Shown in pieces: positions 33,111-44,000 of a stretch of 64,000 nucleotides of DNA. Position numbers and translations under genes: made by a program. The notes beneath the pieces were generated by a model that worked only from the letters and a program-made list of their open reading frames with translations, made no database searches and was not told where the DNA came from. How positions within the stretch are numbered: position 1 is the stretch's first letter; every line of letters begins with the position of its first letter. The DNA is from Alitta virens (taxonomy: Eukaryota; Annelida; Polychaeta; Phyllodocida; Nereididae). The DNA is taken from contig OW028585.1 in the NCBI GenBank assembly GCA_932294295.1, positions 13,610,771 through 13,674,770 of the forward strand, in the 5' to 3' direction.

Positions 33111-34595
33111 GCACCAAATTAGGAAGCATTTACGAAACTATTAACAGAACATGGATCCTTTTCATACATTTTTCTTACTAAAGCAGCTAATCCCTAAAAG
33201 CTCCATTAAAATGCTTTTGCAAAGGATACTCCTTCACATGATGAAATTTTGACAGGAAATTTGATCTGCCCGCAGGACTCAATTATTCAATGGAAGTTAT
33301 GGGATCGGATTTCAAATTGATTGGTGCTCTTCAAATGGAGTACTTGAAATCCCAAGAAACTTTAAAAGGCAAAACCCAATCTCAGAAAATCTGACAGATT
33401 TCACCACTTTAAAGAGAGTATTAAAAATAAAACCAGACACATTACCACGTATTAAAAAAATTAAATTGGATTCGATGGTACCAACGAACAAAATTTTTGA
33501 AATAGCAAATTATCAAATCTATTTTACTTATCACTTGTAAGCGCATAGTAGCCGTCCATCATACTGGGATGATAAATAAACAATAGAAGAATAACAAAAT
33601 ATAATAATCAATCACTCAATTAGACAATCAATCAATCAATCAATCAAACGATCTAGCTATCTATCTATCTATCTATCTTTCTATATATCTATCAATCTAT
33701 CACTCTGTCTATCTAATGGCGGCCAAGGAGATTAAAAATTATCAAATATTTTAGTTCTCTCAGAGACCTTCCGAAAATATGTGCTCCTTCGCAAAAGAAG
33801 AAAAGAAAACATAGTATTCTCTCCCAGTAAAAAAATAAAATAAAAAATCAGTTCCCTCATCGGTATTCTCTTGCAATGAAAGCACTCGCTCTACTGTTTG
33901 GGAAATAGCAGATATTGCAATGATATAATTGGAATAAATTATAGCAAACAGTTAACTATTTGTTAAGAGTTAACATTGTCAGTCAAATTTTGAGTTGTAG
34001 TTTATTTACCCATTTGCCATAGGGTGCTGTATTCAAAGGACACAATAAAATATGACACCATTTGTCATTAAAAAAAAAAACAAAAAAAAACACTAATATT
34101 GGTTTTAATCTTACATAAATTTCCTATTCAGTGACACAATCTAAGGACACATTGATTGTAAGTATCTCCAGACTTCTACTTGACACCATTAGCTACAATG
34201 TGAGATAGAATATTTCTTATTTCGAGTTTTTCTGAAATTAGTTTTCTCAGAAACCCACTCCTCAAAGATTACACAGCAGTGTATTGAAAAAAGTTCAAAG
34301 ACAATAATTGTCTGTCTTTGCCGTGACTTATGCCATAATGGCTGAGAGAGAGGAGACACACATGACAATCAACTGTCACACAAAGGTGTAAAGCAAGGAG
34401 ACCCACTGCAAACAACGATGTTGTCGCTGAGAAAATTTTTCCACTTTTTTTTTTTCCAACAATTTGTGAATGTGCAGCGCAGTGAAGAACTGATCAAAGA
34501 GCTGTCAAAATAATTTATTTCAAGCTATATTGAAACTAGAAAGCCAGAGGATAAAGTCATCATTTGGGTATTTGGCAGATGCAGGTTTACCTTCC
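33111..34595. other. Intergenic with microsatellites
   Basis: (AATC)n then (TATC)n at 33606-33715. A-rich runs at 34070-34091. No gene is supported. Confidence 0.5.
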
Positions 34596-34597
34596 CT

Positions 34598-34790
34598 AAG
34601 ACAGTTAGTGGTAGCGCGCTGGGCTTCCAATCACTGGGTCTCGGGTTCGATTCCCGGTCGAGCCTATGTTGGATGGCTGTTTCATCCTTTGTCTCATTGC
34701 CATGGTCCCTACCTGTCCTAATTAGCCCATCAGGTGCATAAATACAGGACGTAAAGCCCTATTCCACCACCACCAGCACCACCACCCTAA
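34598..34790 (+). mobile_element. SINE-A, nearly full length
   Basis: AGTGGTAGCGCGCTGGGCTTCCAATCACTGGGTCTCGGGTTCGATTCCCGGTCGAGCC gives a well-kept tRNA-Gly(UCC)-like anticodon arm and B box. The A box 5' part is worn. The body and GACGTAAAGCCCTATTCCACC end are followed by a (CCA)n tail. Confidence 0.88.
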
Positions 34791-35392
34791 AACAGTTGTG
34801 TCCGAACTTAGCCAAGCAAACATAGAATAACTTATAGTAGAGTGCAATACAATTCAATAAAATGCAATGGACGGCTCTGGGTCGATTGAGCATAAAACGC
34901 TCTAGGCACCGAAACAAATATGGACCATTCTGCATGAAAAAGTCATATCGGTATGTCATATCCACGCTTCAGATGCGCGGGAATGTGCGCTAGATAATGA
35001 ATTGAAAATAAATTATTTGGCAATTAAACAAGAATACAGCATGATATGAAAAAGTGGTCCCTTCGGCATTGGACTTTGGTCCATTTGGCAGGGGCTCAAC
35101 TACTATAGGAACTTTGATGACCAGGTCTACAGGCTCCTACCCGAAAGGGGCCCCAACCCCTTCTCTAAAGGAGTCATCTCTGGAAAGATGAGAAGAAATC
35201 TAAAAGTAGGTTTTATGATGTCATAAAAGCCTAAAAAAGTCACACCCTAGAAAAGTTTCTGGGAAACTCTGCTTCTCCGTCAGTTGGCCCCTAATGACAT
35301 TTTTTTAAATGTAACTTCTTGAAAGTTTAGCCCATCTTAGCTAAGGGTCAATGTTTGGCTCTCTACACAACATTCTTTGTTCCCAACAGATC
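34791..35392. other. Intergenic, nothing recognised
   Basis: No supported gene. The 23 bases at 35351-35373 recur at 37660-37682 (see findings). Confidence 0.45.
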
Positions 35393-35394
35393 TA

Positions 35395-37431
35395 AAGCCC
35401 CGTTCCCACATAGCCGAGTTACTCGTAGTCAACTCGTAGTATTACGTAACACGCCTCTCGGGCCCAACTCTCACTAAACTCTGCGATTACTCCTCGCACT
35501 CGAGAGATGTTCGGCGAGAAACTCCTCTGACTCGTAGCGAACTCGTGAGATTTGGAGCCGAGAATGCCGAGTATCCCGCGCTGCACGGCACACTCGGCGA
35601 ATTATCCAGGAGTCCAAAAACTCGGCCATGACTCGCCGAGTTACTCCTCGAACTCGCCGAGTTACTCCTCGAACTCGCCGAGTTACTCGGCGCTATTTTC
35701 ACTCGTATTACACTCGGGGGGGATGTTCAGGAGTGCGAGGAGTAACTCGGCGAGTTGTAGGAGTAACTCACCGAGTTGTAGGAGTAACTCGCCGAGTAAC
35801 TCGTCGAGTTCTACCTTTAGTACATGCATCATCAGCGTAGGGGGTCGTATATAATATAAAAGGCCGCTGCTCCTATAATATTAGTCCGATTTTCGTCAAA
35901 TAAAGATTGTTATGTAGTATAATTCATAGTGACTCCATAGGTATTTTCGGATTGAAAATAGACCAAATATTAAGCGAGATATTCGTCTGAGAATGTAGCT
36001 AGGTTGGCGGAGGCAAACAGTGGTGCTCTCGCAGACGTCCGCGCCCGGACTGTATCAATGCAGGTAAGGCTGAGCGCTACTTTAAAAGGCTGCTGCTCCC
36101 CTAATATTAGTCCGACTCTCGTCAAATAAGACTGCATTTTAGTATAGTTCACACTGATTCCATACGTGTTTTCGGATCGAAAATATACCAAATATTAAGC
36201 GAGATATTCGTCTGAGAAGGCGGTTGTCTGGCGGCGGCTGCTGCTCCATTTATATTATTCCGATTTTCGTCAAATAAATATTGAATTATAGTCGAGTTCA
36301 TACTTATTCCACACAGATTTTCAGATTGAAAATAGACCAAATATTAAGCGAGATATTCGTCTGAGAAGGCAGGTAGTCTGGCGGCGGCAAGGTGCTCGAG
36401 ATCTGTGTATGGCCCTGTCTTGAATGGTGTAGTCAATATTTTTGACCATTTTATATACATTGTTTTGATGAGCTTTATTGCAATTCATTTCTACTCATTC
36501 TGCCAACTGCCATGACTGTTATGTCAATTGCTATTAGCATTTTGAATGATACAAAGAATGGGTGTAGAGAATACAGCAAATTCAATACATGTGTCAATTG
36601 CCTAATTGCCTAAATTGGGGTTCTTTGACCTGTCATTTCATGGATTGTTCAAAGATGACACAGTAATTGCTATTAGCATTTTGAATGATACAAAGAATGG
36701 GTGTAGAGAATACAGCAAATTCAATACATGTGTCAATTGCCTAATTGCCTAAATTGGGGTTCTTTGACCTGTCATTTCATGGTTTGTTCAAAGATGACAC
36801 AGTAATATGACATTGTCTTGATTGTCATTCACAATTACAAAAATATGTAATTGCTTTCATTAATTAAAAGCAATATATTTTATTGTAATTACCAGGCAAT
36901 GATTATATTTGTATAACTTTCTTATCTTTTTGTGTTAATTTGAATCTTATTGCGATATTATGATCAGTATAAATTTGTGTATATTCTGTAAAATTTAAAT
37001 CTAATATTGATATTGTAATTAGTATTTGTGATTTGATCTGTGATTTTATTTGCTATATTTAATTTACTTTAATAACCCTGATGAGTATCATGAGTATAAC
37101 TCGTCGACTTTACGAGTTACTCCTGGTACTCGGCGAGTTACTCCTGGTACTCGGCGAGTTACTCCTGGTACTCGGCGAGTTACTCCTGGTACTCGGCGAT
37201 TTACTCCTCTAACTCGCCGACACTCTCCTCGAAATCGTTCACTAATTGGCTGCAACTTGGCGAGTCACTCCTGGTACTCGGCGAGTAACTCGGTGAGTAA
37301 TTCGGCGAGTCACTCCTGGTCACTTTTTCCGCAAAAATTCGTCGCCAACTCCTCGAATTTTGGGTGTTACGTAATTTTTGTTATTACTACGAGTTGACTA
37401 CGAGTAACTCGGCTATGTGGGAACGGGGCTT
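35395..37431. mobile_element. Palindrome-rich TIR element, copy 1 (2037 bp)
   Basis: Both ends start AAGCCCCGTTCCCACATAGC inward and stay inverted for about 45 bases through CGAGTTACTCGTAGTCAACTCGTAG. TA flanks both sides (35393-35394 and 37432-37433). Subterminal zones (35455-35815 and 37098-37330) are arrays of GAGTTACTCCTCGAACTCGCC-like palindromic units. The core holds three copies of a module with AAATAGACCAAATATTAAGC and GAGATATTCGTCTGAGAA (about 35945, 36172, 36322) and a 139-bp direct duplication (36526/36665). No transposase frame. Non-autonomous, superfamily unknown. Confidence 0.85.
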
Positions 37432-37568
37432 TATGGTCTTAACTTAATTCCATTAAACCTTTGATCAGGTTTTGATGCCTAGACTTAGAGATGGATGAGT
37501 GAGCTGTCAATGATACAGCAGTTTCTTTGCAGTCTAATGCAGAATTGAAGATGGATATCAGTGTAGTA

Positions 37569-37713
37569 CATGGCCAAATGTGCCACGTGCGTTTTCCATG
37601 AGAAGGATTAATGCATGGAAAACGCAGTGTTTTTAGCTAATCATAATGAGGCAAAAACCATGTTTGGCTCTTTACACAACATGTGGAAAATGCACGTGGC
37701 ACATTTGGCCATG
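37569..37713. mobile_element. Hairpin MITE, copy 5 (patched)
   Basis: CATGGCCAAATGTGCCACGTG to its inverse, flanked by TA (37567-37568 and 37714-37715). In the right arm, the usual CGTTTTCCATGCGTTTATCC segment is replaced by TTTGGCTCTTTACACAACATG. Confidence 0.88.
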
Positions 37714-37761
37714 TACTTCGTATGTCAGTAAGGATCTTTTTTAATAAACAATTTTGGGTTT

Positions 37762-38051
37762 AGTGCAGTATAGCGGACCCAAATTTACGACCATATTCGG
37801 TATAAAATATATCATTATTTTGAGCAGCACTCGCCAAGTTTTTGAAGGTCTCGTCCAACGAGAATACAATCATGTAGCATAGCGGGGGTTTGGGGAAAAT
37901 AAAAATAAAAATAAACATCGTTCTTGCTGTGAAATGAAAACCGCCGTCATTTCTTGTGACGTCATACACTGAATTCAAGCTTTTGACGTCATAAGCTTGG
38001 CAACGAGGCTAGCTAAATATGGTCAAAAACCTGAGTCCGCCATACTGAACT
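37762..38051. mobile_element. MITE family 1, copy 2
   Basis: AGTGCAGTATAGCGGACCC at the left and GAGTCCGCCATACTGAACT at the right form worn inverted ends. The inverse of the interior matches 34-200 (TGACGTCATACACTGAATTCAAGC, TTGACGTCATAAGC). Confidence 0.82.
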
Positions 38052-38354
38052 TTTTCCACAATTTTTGAAGCTGTAGAGAAGTCTCCAAAACATGGAGTGC
38101 AACAACTCAAATTAAAAACATTGACACGTTTGCTTGACAGGTTCAAGATGATGGAAACGCAGTGTCTTCTGCCTTTAGTTTTCCCTTTTCGCAACAAATG
38201 ATAAAATTCTCCAGAAAAGAATTAATAAATGATTCTGCCAAACCTCTTATCAATGTTCCTGAATGCCTAGGTGTTGCTCTTTCCCAGACAGCATGTGTGA
38301 CAGTGTTTGTAGGATTGGGGAAGATGGGTTAAAGATGTTGCTTTTAGTGAAATA

Positions 38355-38389
<35 letters not shown>

Positions 38390-39284
38390 ATGATAAATTA
38401 ATGGTTTTATTATTTTTTGGTTCTAGCTTTATAGCCTTGCAAGCAACTAAATATGCAAGCGAACTAAATATGCAAGCAACCAAATATGCAAGCAAACAAC
38501 CTCTCAGTGCGTGTGTGTTGTTATTTTTCTTGAAAAATAATTTGTTTTCAGATATTTATGCTTATCTTAATGTACCTGGTAATACTTATTTAATAAAACT
38601 TTAATTCTTATTGCTAATATATTCCCAATATTTGTACTTATTTATAAAACTTTTCTATTTCTATTAACTTATATTACTTTACTTAGTGTACTATTTGAAA
38701 TATTAAAAGAAAAGGCCTACTTACTGACATGAAACCGTATGTATTGCAGTTTCATTCTTTATGTTGAATAGGAGTTCTTACATATATAAAAGTGTTTTTG
38801 CATGTGCAAAAGACAATTGTTTTAAATACCAACTATAATTCACAATTAATTACCCAATTGAATTACCATGCAGTTAATGTACAGTTCCTGTAATCTACTT
38901 GATAACAGCTCTGACAAACTTCACAGCTGTAGACATAATTGCATGCAATTACCTGGACAAACTTCCCAGCTGTAGACATAATTACATGCAATTACCTGGA
39001 CAGAAGTGGAAGCCTATGCCGAACCGACCAAAAAACGAATGTGGAGTCGACCCATTTCTGAATGCCGAATCGACCCGTTTCTTTTTATGCCGAATGCGTT
39101 GAATGCGGAATCAACCAGTACCCCCAATTGACACCAATTAGTTATTAATTTATCTGGCTTATTACCACCCCCATGTAAATTTGCCTGCCAATGGTGTTAA
39201 TATAAAGTTGATTGAGACTGTACACTAATAACCGTGTAAAAAATGGCGCAGTACACCCACATCATCGCAATGTACAGTTTGACA
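38052..39284. other. Intergenic with small repeats
   Basis: (TA)n at 38359-38384. AAATATGCAAGCRAMCT, 16 bp x3, at 38446-38498. A 46-bp doublet around CAGCTGTAGACATAATT at 38908-38998. CGAATCGACCC-like units at 39018-39115. No gene is supported. Confidence 0.6.
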
Positions 39285-39420
39285 GTCACACCAAAAAGTA
39301 TTCTAACACTTTTGACTTTTCACCAATAAATATCCTTCCATAACTTGTAAACTACATTGGCAATTGCATTGAAATCGCAGCCACTTACAGCTGTTGATAT
39401 ATATGCATGAGACTTATACC
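39285..39420. mobile_element. MITE family 4, partial copy
   Basis: CAGTCACACCAAAAAGTATTC, CTTTTGACTTTTCACCAATAAATA, CATAACTTGTAAACTACATTGGCAA and CAGCTGTTGATATATATGCATGAGA are the inverse of 14030-14164. The other end is lost. Confidence 0.78.
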
Positions 39421-39718
39421 ATAAAATCACACAATTTGTGCATGTATAAGTAGTATTGAACATAACTACGAGTTTCATTGTCATATCCATTACACCACTA
39501 GGCATTTGACATTTACTTGCCATTATTGTCACTCAGCTGAAGTGTGATTCCTCATGGACAGGGTGGACAGTAAGATGATATCACGCAAATGGCTGAAATG
39601 ACCAAAATGGTTCTTAGAGCTTATGATGCAATGCATCACTGCTCTTTTGCACAAACTACACCCACACACTAAACGTTGTTGGAGCTGTTTCCTTTTAATA
39701 CCTGATTCTATCATTGTC

Positions 39719-39832
39719 AGATATCATGCTAGATCGGATTAACGTCAGTGCGACGTTGGTGACAGTGATACGATGTAGTTCTGACGGCAATATGGAAATG
39801 ACTTTGGGACAATTTGGAATGCTATATAGCTC
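39719..39832. mobile_element. MITE family 3, worn copy
   Basis: CAGATATCATGCTAGATCGG at the left, with ATATGGAAATGACTTTGGGACAATTTGGAATGCTATA at the right, parallels 23423-23540. A fragment of the right half is at 41432-41470. Confidence 0.55.
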
Positions 39833-39919
39833 AATATGGTTTTTAGCCTTAACATTGTTAGTCATTCACTTTATCGAGTAGGAACCAGCATTGTTAGTAC
39901 AAGGGTCAACCCTTTACAT

Positions 39920-40100
39920 CCTGGGCCTCTCGGTGGCAAAGGTAGTAGTGCTGGGAGGAAGAACTCGAACCCCAGTAGCCAACTGTTACACGGCACCGCA
40001 CAATGCTCGCTCTGGCCAACTTTGGTCTCCCATACTAGAGCATTAAACACCTCAAATTGGACACATGATGTACCAAAATTAGACTGATACTGGTGACAGG
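39920..40100 (-). repeat. Repeat related to 28660-28820
   Basis: The shared blocks are listed under 28660-28820. A minus-strand 91-codon frame here is not called because it lies in this repeat. Confidence 0.5.
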
Positions 40101-40364
40101 GCCAGTTTAGGTCGGTGAAACACTGCATTTGTAGCTTCCTATCCACCGCTTGCTATATTCTGTACTACGAATATATGAAACATCACCATACACCATTTTC
40201 ATACTGCAGCCATGTTGGTATTTGTAGCTTATTTACCTCATTTTGATGCAATATACTATGACATCATTACTTCTTCATTGTTCTTGCACTTAGTGACCTC
40301 ACCATGGCCATTGTCTACTGATGATGTCACAAGACTATATCTGAGTGCAAATGAGGTCAATGTG

Positions 40365-40479
40365 ACCCACCCAGTGGACCCACCCAGTGGACCCACCCAG
40401 TGGACCCACCCAGTGGACCCACCCAGTGGACCCACCCAGTGGACCCACCCAGTGGACCCACCCAGTGGACCCACCCAGT
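40365..40479 (+). repeat. 13-bp minisatellite ACCCACCCAGTGG
   Basis: Nearly nine perfect 13-bp units. Because 13 is not a multiple of three, all frames stay open and give GWVHWVGPLGGST-like peptides. These are not genes. Confidence 0.95.
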
Positions 40480-40727
40480 CTTTGAGTGTGGTTGCCCAAG
40501 GTGGGTACTTAGTGAAAGAAGCTCAATGGTTATTAGAGACAACCCAAAAGATTACCTGTCCCCAGGGCTCCAGATAAGCCGAGCAGTCTGTGGGTCCAGT
40601 GTGTGAAAAGGGTGTATGGTGACACGTGCCCATACTTGATGGCACACATTTATTTTGTGCTGTTTGTTTTATCAAGATAGAATGGCTTGATATTAGAGTG
40701 ATTCTGTACCATCCAAAGGAAGAGGGC

Positions 40728-40788
40728 GGGGACCTAGCTCAGAGGTAGCGCTCTGGGCTTCCAACCGCTGGGTCCCGGGTTCAATTTA
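40728..40788 (+). mobile_element. SINE-A tRNA-like head only
   Basis: GGGGACCTAGCTCAGAGGTAGCGC (A box), GGGCTTCCAACCG and GGGTCCCGGGTTCAATT (B box), then it stops. No 3' acceptor strand pairs with GGGGACC, so it is not a tRNA gene. A 3'-truncated SINE is unusual. Confidence 0.75.
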
Positions 40789-41089
40789 AAAGAGCAGACA
40801 AAAAGTGTCCCAGAAGACTTAATTTTGTCAAACTTCCTAAAGATAGAAACAACTGCAAGAATACCTGTGCATTAATTAGTCACATGTGTACTGAAAACAA
40901 TTAACGTTAAAGAAAAATGACGGTGTAAACTCTCAAAGAACCTTAATTATCTTGAACTACTGCGATACGAAGAGCGTTATCTTTTTCAAAATATGGTCAC
41001 GAGGAGGATTTATTAAAAGAAGCTAGCAAAGTTGACATACACAATAATTATAAAGGACTTTTAAGAAGATTAAGTCTGATGGTAGCGAG

Positions 41090-41225
41090 AAAACTTTTAA
41101 GAAAGTGTAAAACCAATTATGCGTCATGCCGAAAAACTTTTAAGAAAGTGTAAAACTAATTATGCGTCATGCTGAAAAACTTTTAAGAAAGTGTAAAACT
41201 AATTATGCGTCATGCCAAAAAACTG
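41090..41225 (+). repeat. 43-bp tandem repeat x3
   Basis: AACTTTTAAGAAAGTGTAAA and CTAATTATGCGTCATGC recur three times at 43-bp spacing. Confidence 0.88.
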
Positions 41226-41825
41226 AACCGATTTTGATGCGAACTGAAATGGTCATTAAAATAAAATAATGAAAGATGACTTCTGAATTAACTTTTTTTA
41301 GATTTTTTTTTAAATCGCAAAACAATCAAAATTAATGTCTTCTTTTTTTGCCTCGATTTAAATCATTTGATTTAAATCTGCCAACCAATCGATGTTGTTA
41401 ATAGGAGCACAATCTTGTTCTCAAGGTGACCAATATAGAAATGATATTGGCCTGATTTGGAATGCTATAATTTAAACTTATCATAACTAAAAATTCAATT
41501 ATATCAATGTATTTAATATATTAACCCGTATATCGAAACAAGGGAAATTAATTATGAACAATCAAATTATCTCACTTTTTAAAATCTGTCTGGGTTGCAT
41601 AGAAAATCATTCTGGCAGTTGCGATTTATTTTACTAAATAAGCAACTCCCCATAACTTGTAAATGATGCGAATTTTAAGGGTAGTCGCTCAGGTTAAACA
41701 CAACAGATTTTCGTATCTTCCAATAGTAGGGGAAAGTAAGGAAAACTTATCACATTCTGATTTTTCCCAATTGAAATAATAAAGCAAAGTCACTTTTTTC
41801 CTTTTTAAATTATACTACAAGCATT
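41226..41825. other. Intergenic, nothing recognised
   Basis: AT-rich. Only the MITE family 3 fragment at 41432-41470 is recognised. Confidence 0.4.
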
Positions 41826-43704
41826 AAGCCCCGTTCCCACATAGCCGAGTTTCTCGTAGTCAACTCGTAGTATTACGTAACACGCCTCTCGGGCCCAATT
41901 CGTACTAAACTCTGCGATTACTCCTCGCACTCGAGAGATGTTCGGCGAGAAACTCCTGTGACTCGTAGCGAACTCGTGAGATTTGGAGCCGAGTATCCCG
42001 AGTATCCCGAGTATCCCGAGTATGCCGCGCTGCACGGCACACTCGGCAGTTTTTTTCAGGAGTTCAAAAACTCGGCCATGACTCGCCGAGTTACTCCTCG
42101 AACTCGGCGAGTTATTTTCGGATTGAAAATAGACCAAATATTAAGCGAGATATTCGTCTGAGAATGTAGCTAGGTTGGCGGAGGCAAACAGTGGTGCTCT
42201 CGCAGACGTCCGCGCCCGGACTGTATCAATGCAGGTAAGGCTGAGCGCTACTTTAAAAGGCTGCTGCTCCCCTAATATTAGTCCGATTCTCGTCAAATAA
42301 GACTGCATTTTAGTATAGTCTAGTATAGTTCACACTGATTCCATACGTGTTTTCGGATCGAAAATATACCAAATATTAAGCGAGATATTCGTCTGAGAAG
42401 GCGGTTGTCTGGCGGCGGCTGCTGCTCCATTTATATTATTCCGATTTTCGTCAAATAAATATTGAATTATAGTCGAGTTCATACTTATTCCACACAGATT
42501 TTCAGATTGAAAATAGACCAAATATTAAGCGAGATATTTGTCTGAGAAGGCAGGTAGTCTGGCGGCGGCAAGGTGCTCTGTGTATGGCCCTGACTTGAAT
42601 GGTGTAGTCAATATTTTTGACCATTTTATATACATTGTTTGGATGAGCTTTATTGCAATTCATTTCTACTCATTCTGCCAACTGCCATGACTGTTATGTC
42701 AATTGCTATTAGCATTTTGAATGATACAAAGAATGGGTGTAGAGAATACAGCAAATTCAATACATGTGTCAATTGCCTAATTGCCTAAATTGGGGTTCTT
42801 TGACCTGTCATTTCATGGTTTGTTCAAAGATGACACAGTAATTGCTATTAGCATTTTGAATGATATAAAGAATGGGTGTAGAGAATACAGCAAATGCTCA
42901 ATACATGTGTCAATTGCCTAATTGCCTAAATTGGGGTTCTTTGACCTGTCATTTCATAGTTTGTTCAAAGATGACACAGTAATATGACATTGTCTTGATT
43001 GTCATTCACAATTACAAAAATATGTAATTGCTTTCATTAATTAAAAGCAATATATTTTATTGTAATTACCAGGCAATGATTATATTTGTATAACTTTCTT
43101 ATCTTTTTGTGTTAATTTGAATCTTATTGTGATATTATGATCAGTATAAATTTGTGTATATTTTGTAAAATTTAAATCTAATATTGATATTGTAATTAGT
43201 ATTTGTGATTTGATCTGTGATTTTATTTGCTATATTTAATTTACTTATACTGGTGCTCCCTGAAGCGTCCGCGCCCAGACTGTATTAATGCAGAAAGCTG
43301 AGCGCTTCTTTAAAAAGCTACTGCTCCCTTAATATAAGTCCGATTTTCGTCAAATAAAGATTGTTTTGTAGTATAATTCATAGTGACTCCATAGGTTTTT
43401 TCGGATCGAAAATAGACCAAATATTAAGCGAGATATGCATCTGAGAATACAGGTAGGCTGGCGTCGGCCTATCATTCGACGGGTGACTCGTCGCTGTCGT
43501 AGCTACCTTGCTTAACCCGGCGAGACACTCCTACAACTCGGTGAGTCACCCGCCGAGTCACCCGCCGAACCCGCCGAGTAACTCGGCGAGTAACCCGCCG
43601 AGTCACTTTTTCCGCCAGAATTCGTCGCCAACTCCTCGAATTTTGGCCGTTACGTAATACTACGAGTTGACTACGACAAACTCGGCTATGTGGGAACGGG
43701 GCTT
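41826..43704. mobile_element. Palindrome-rich TIR element, copy 2 (1879 bp)
   Basis: The ends and core match 35395-37431. AAGCCCCGTTCCCACATAGC is inverted at both ends, with TA on the right flank (43705-43706) and TT on the left. The subterminal palindrome arrays are shorter (41877-42110 and 43480-43600), and the right part carries an extra GAAAATAGACCAAATATTAAGC module (43408). GAGTATCCC is repeated four times at 41992-42021. No coding frame. Confidence 0.85.
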
Positions 43705-44000
43705 TACTCTAATAGTGTCCGAAGGCTTTTTGAAAGAATTCTCAACCATTTCTTGTATAAAGAGAAAATTATATTCAGAAAAAAAGTGTCCTAGTTCTCC
43801 CTCCTGTAAGGAGAACTGGGCCATGGGAGTAGGAGAACTGGGTCCCCTCCTGTCAGTTAATAACAAACTGAAAAACAGGAAGAATTATTAATGTTTTCAT
43901 GAAGCATTATCAGCAAACATGATTGCATTAAAAGAACAGAGATTTAATATGAAAATTTGGCTAACAAGAAAGCATTAATTTCAGCTTAAAACTTCATACA

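Noticed and set aside
34598..34660. tRNA-Gly gene
   Set aside because: The B box and anticodon arm are good, but the acceptor stem does not pair and the SINE-A body follows directly. It is a SINE head. The heads at 29940-29999, 40728-40788 and 55085-55166 were judged the same way.
35487..35854. Ser/Asn/Arg-rich overlapping frames on both strands
   Set aside because: They are produced by the CTCGCCGAGTTACTC palindrome array at the end of the TIR element. The same holds for 37050-37397 and 41805-42137.
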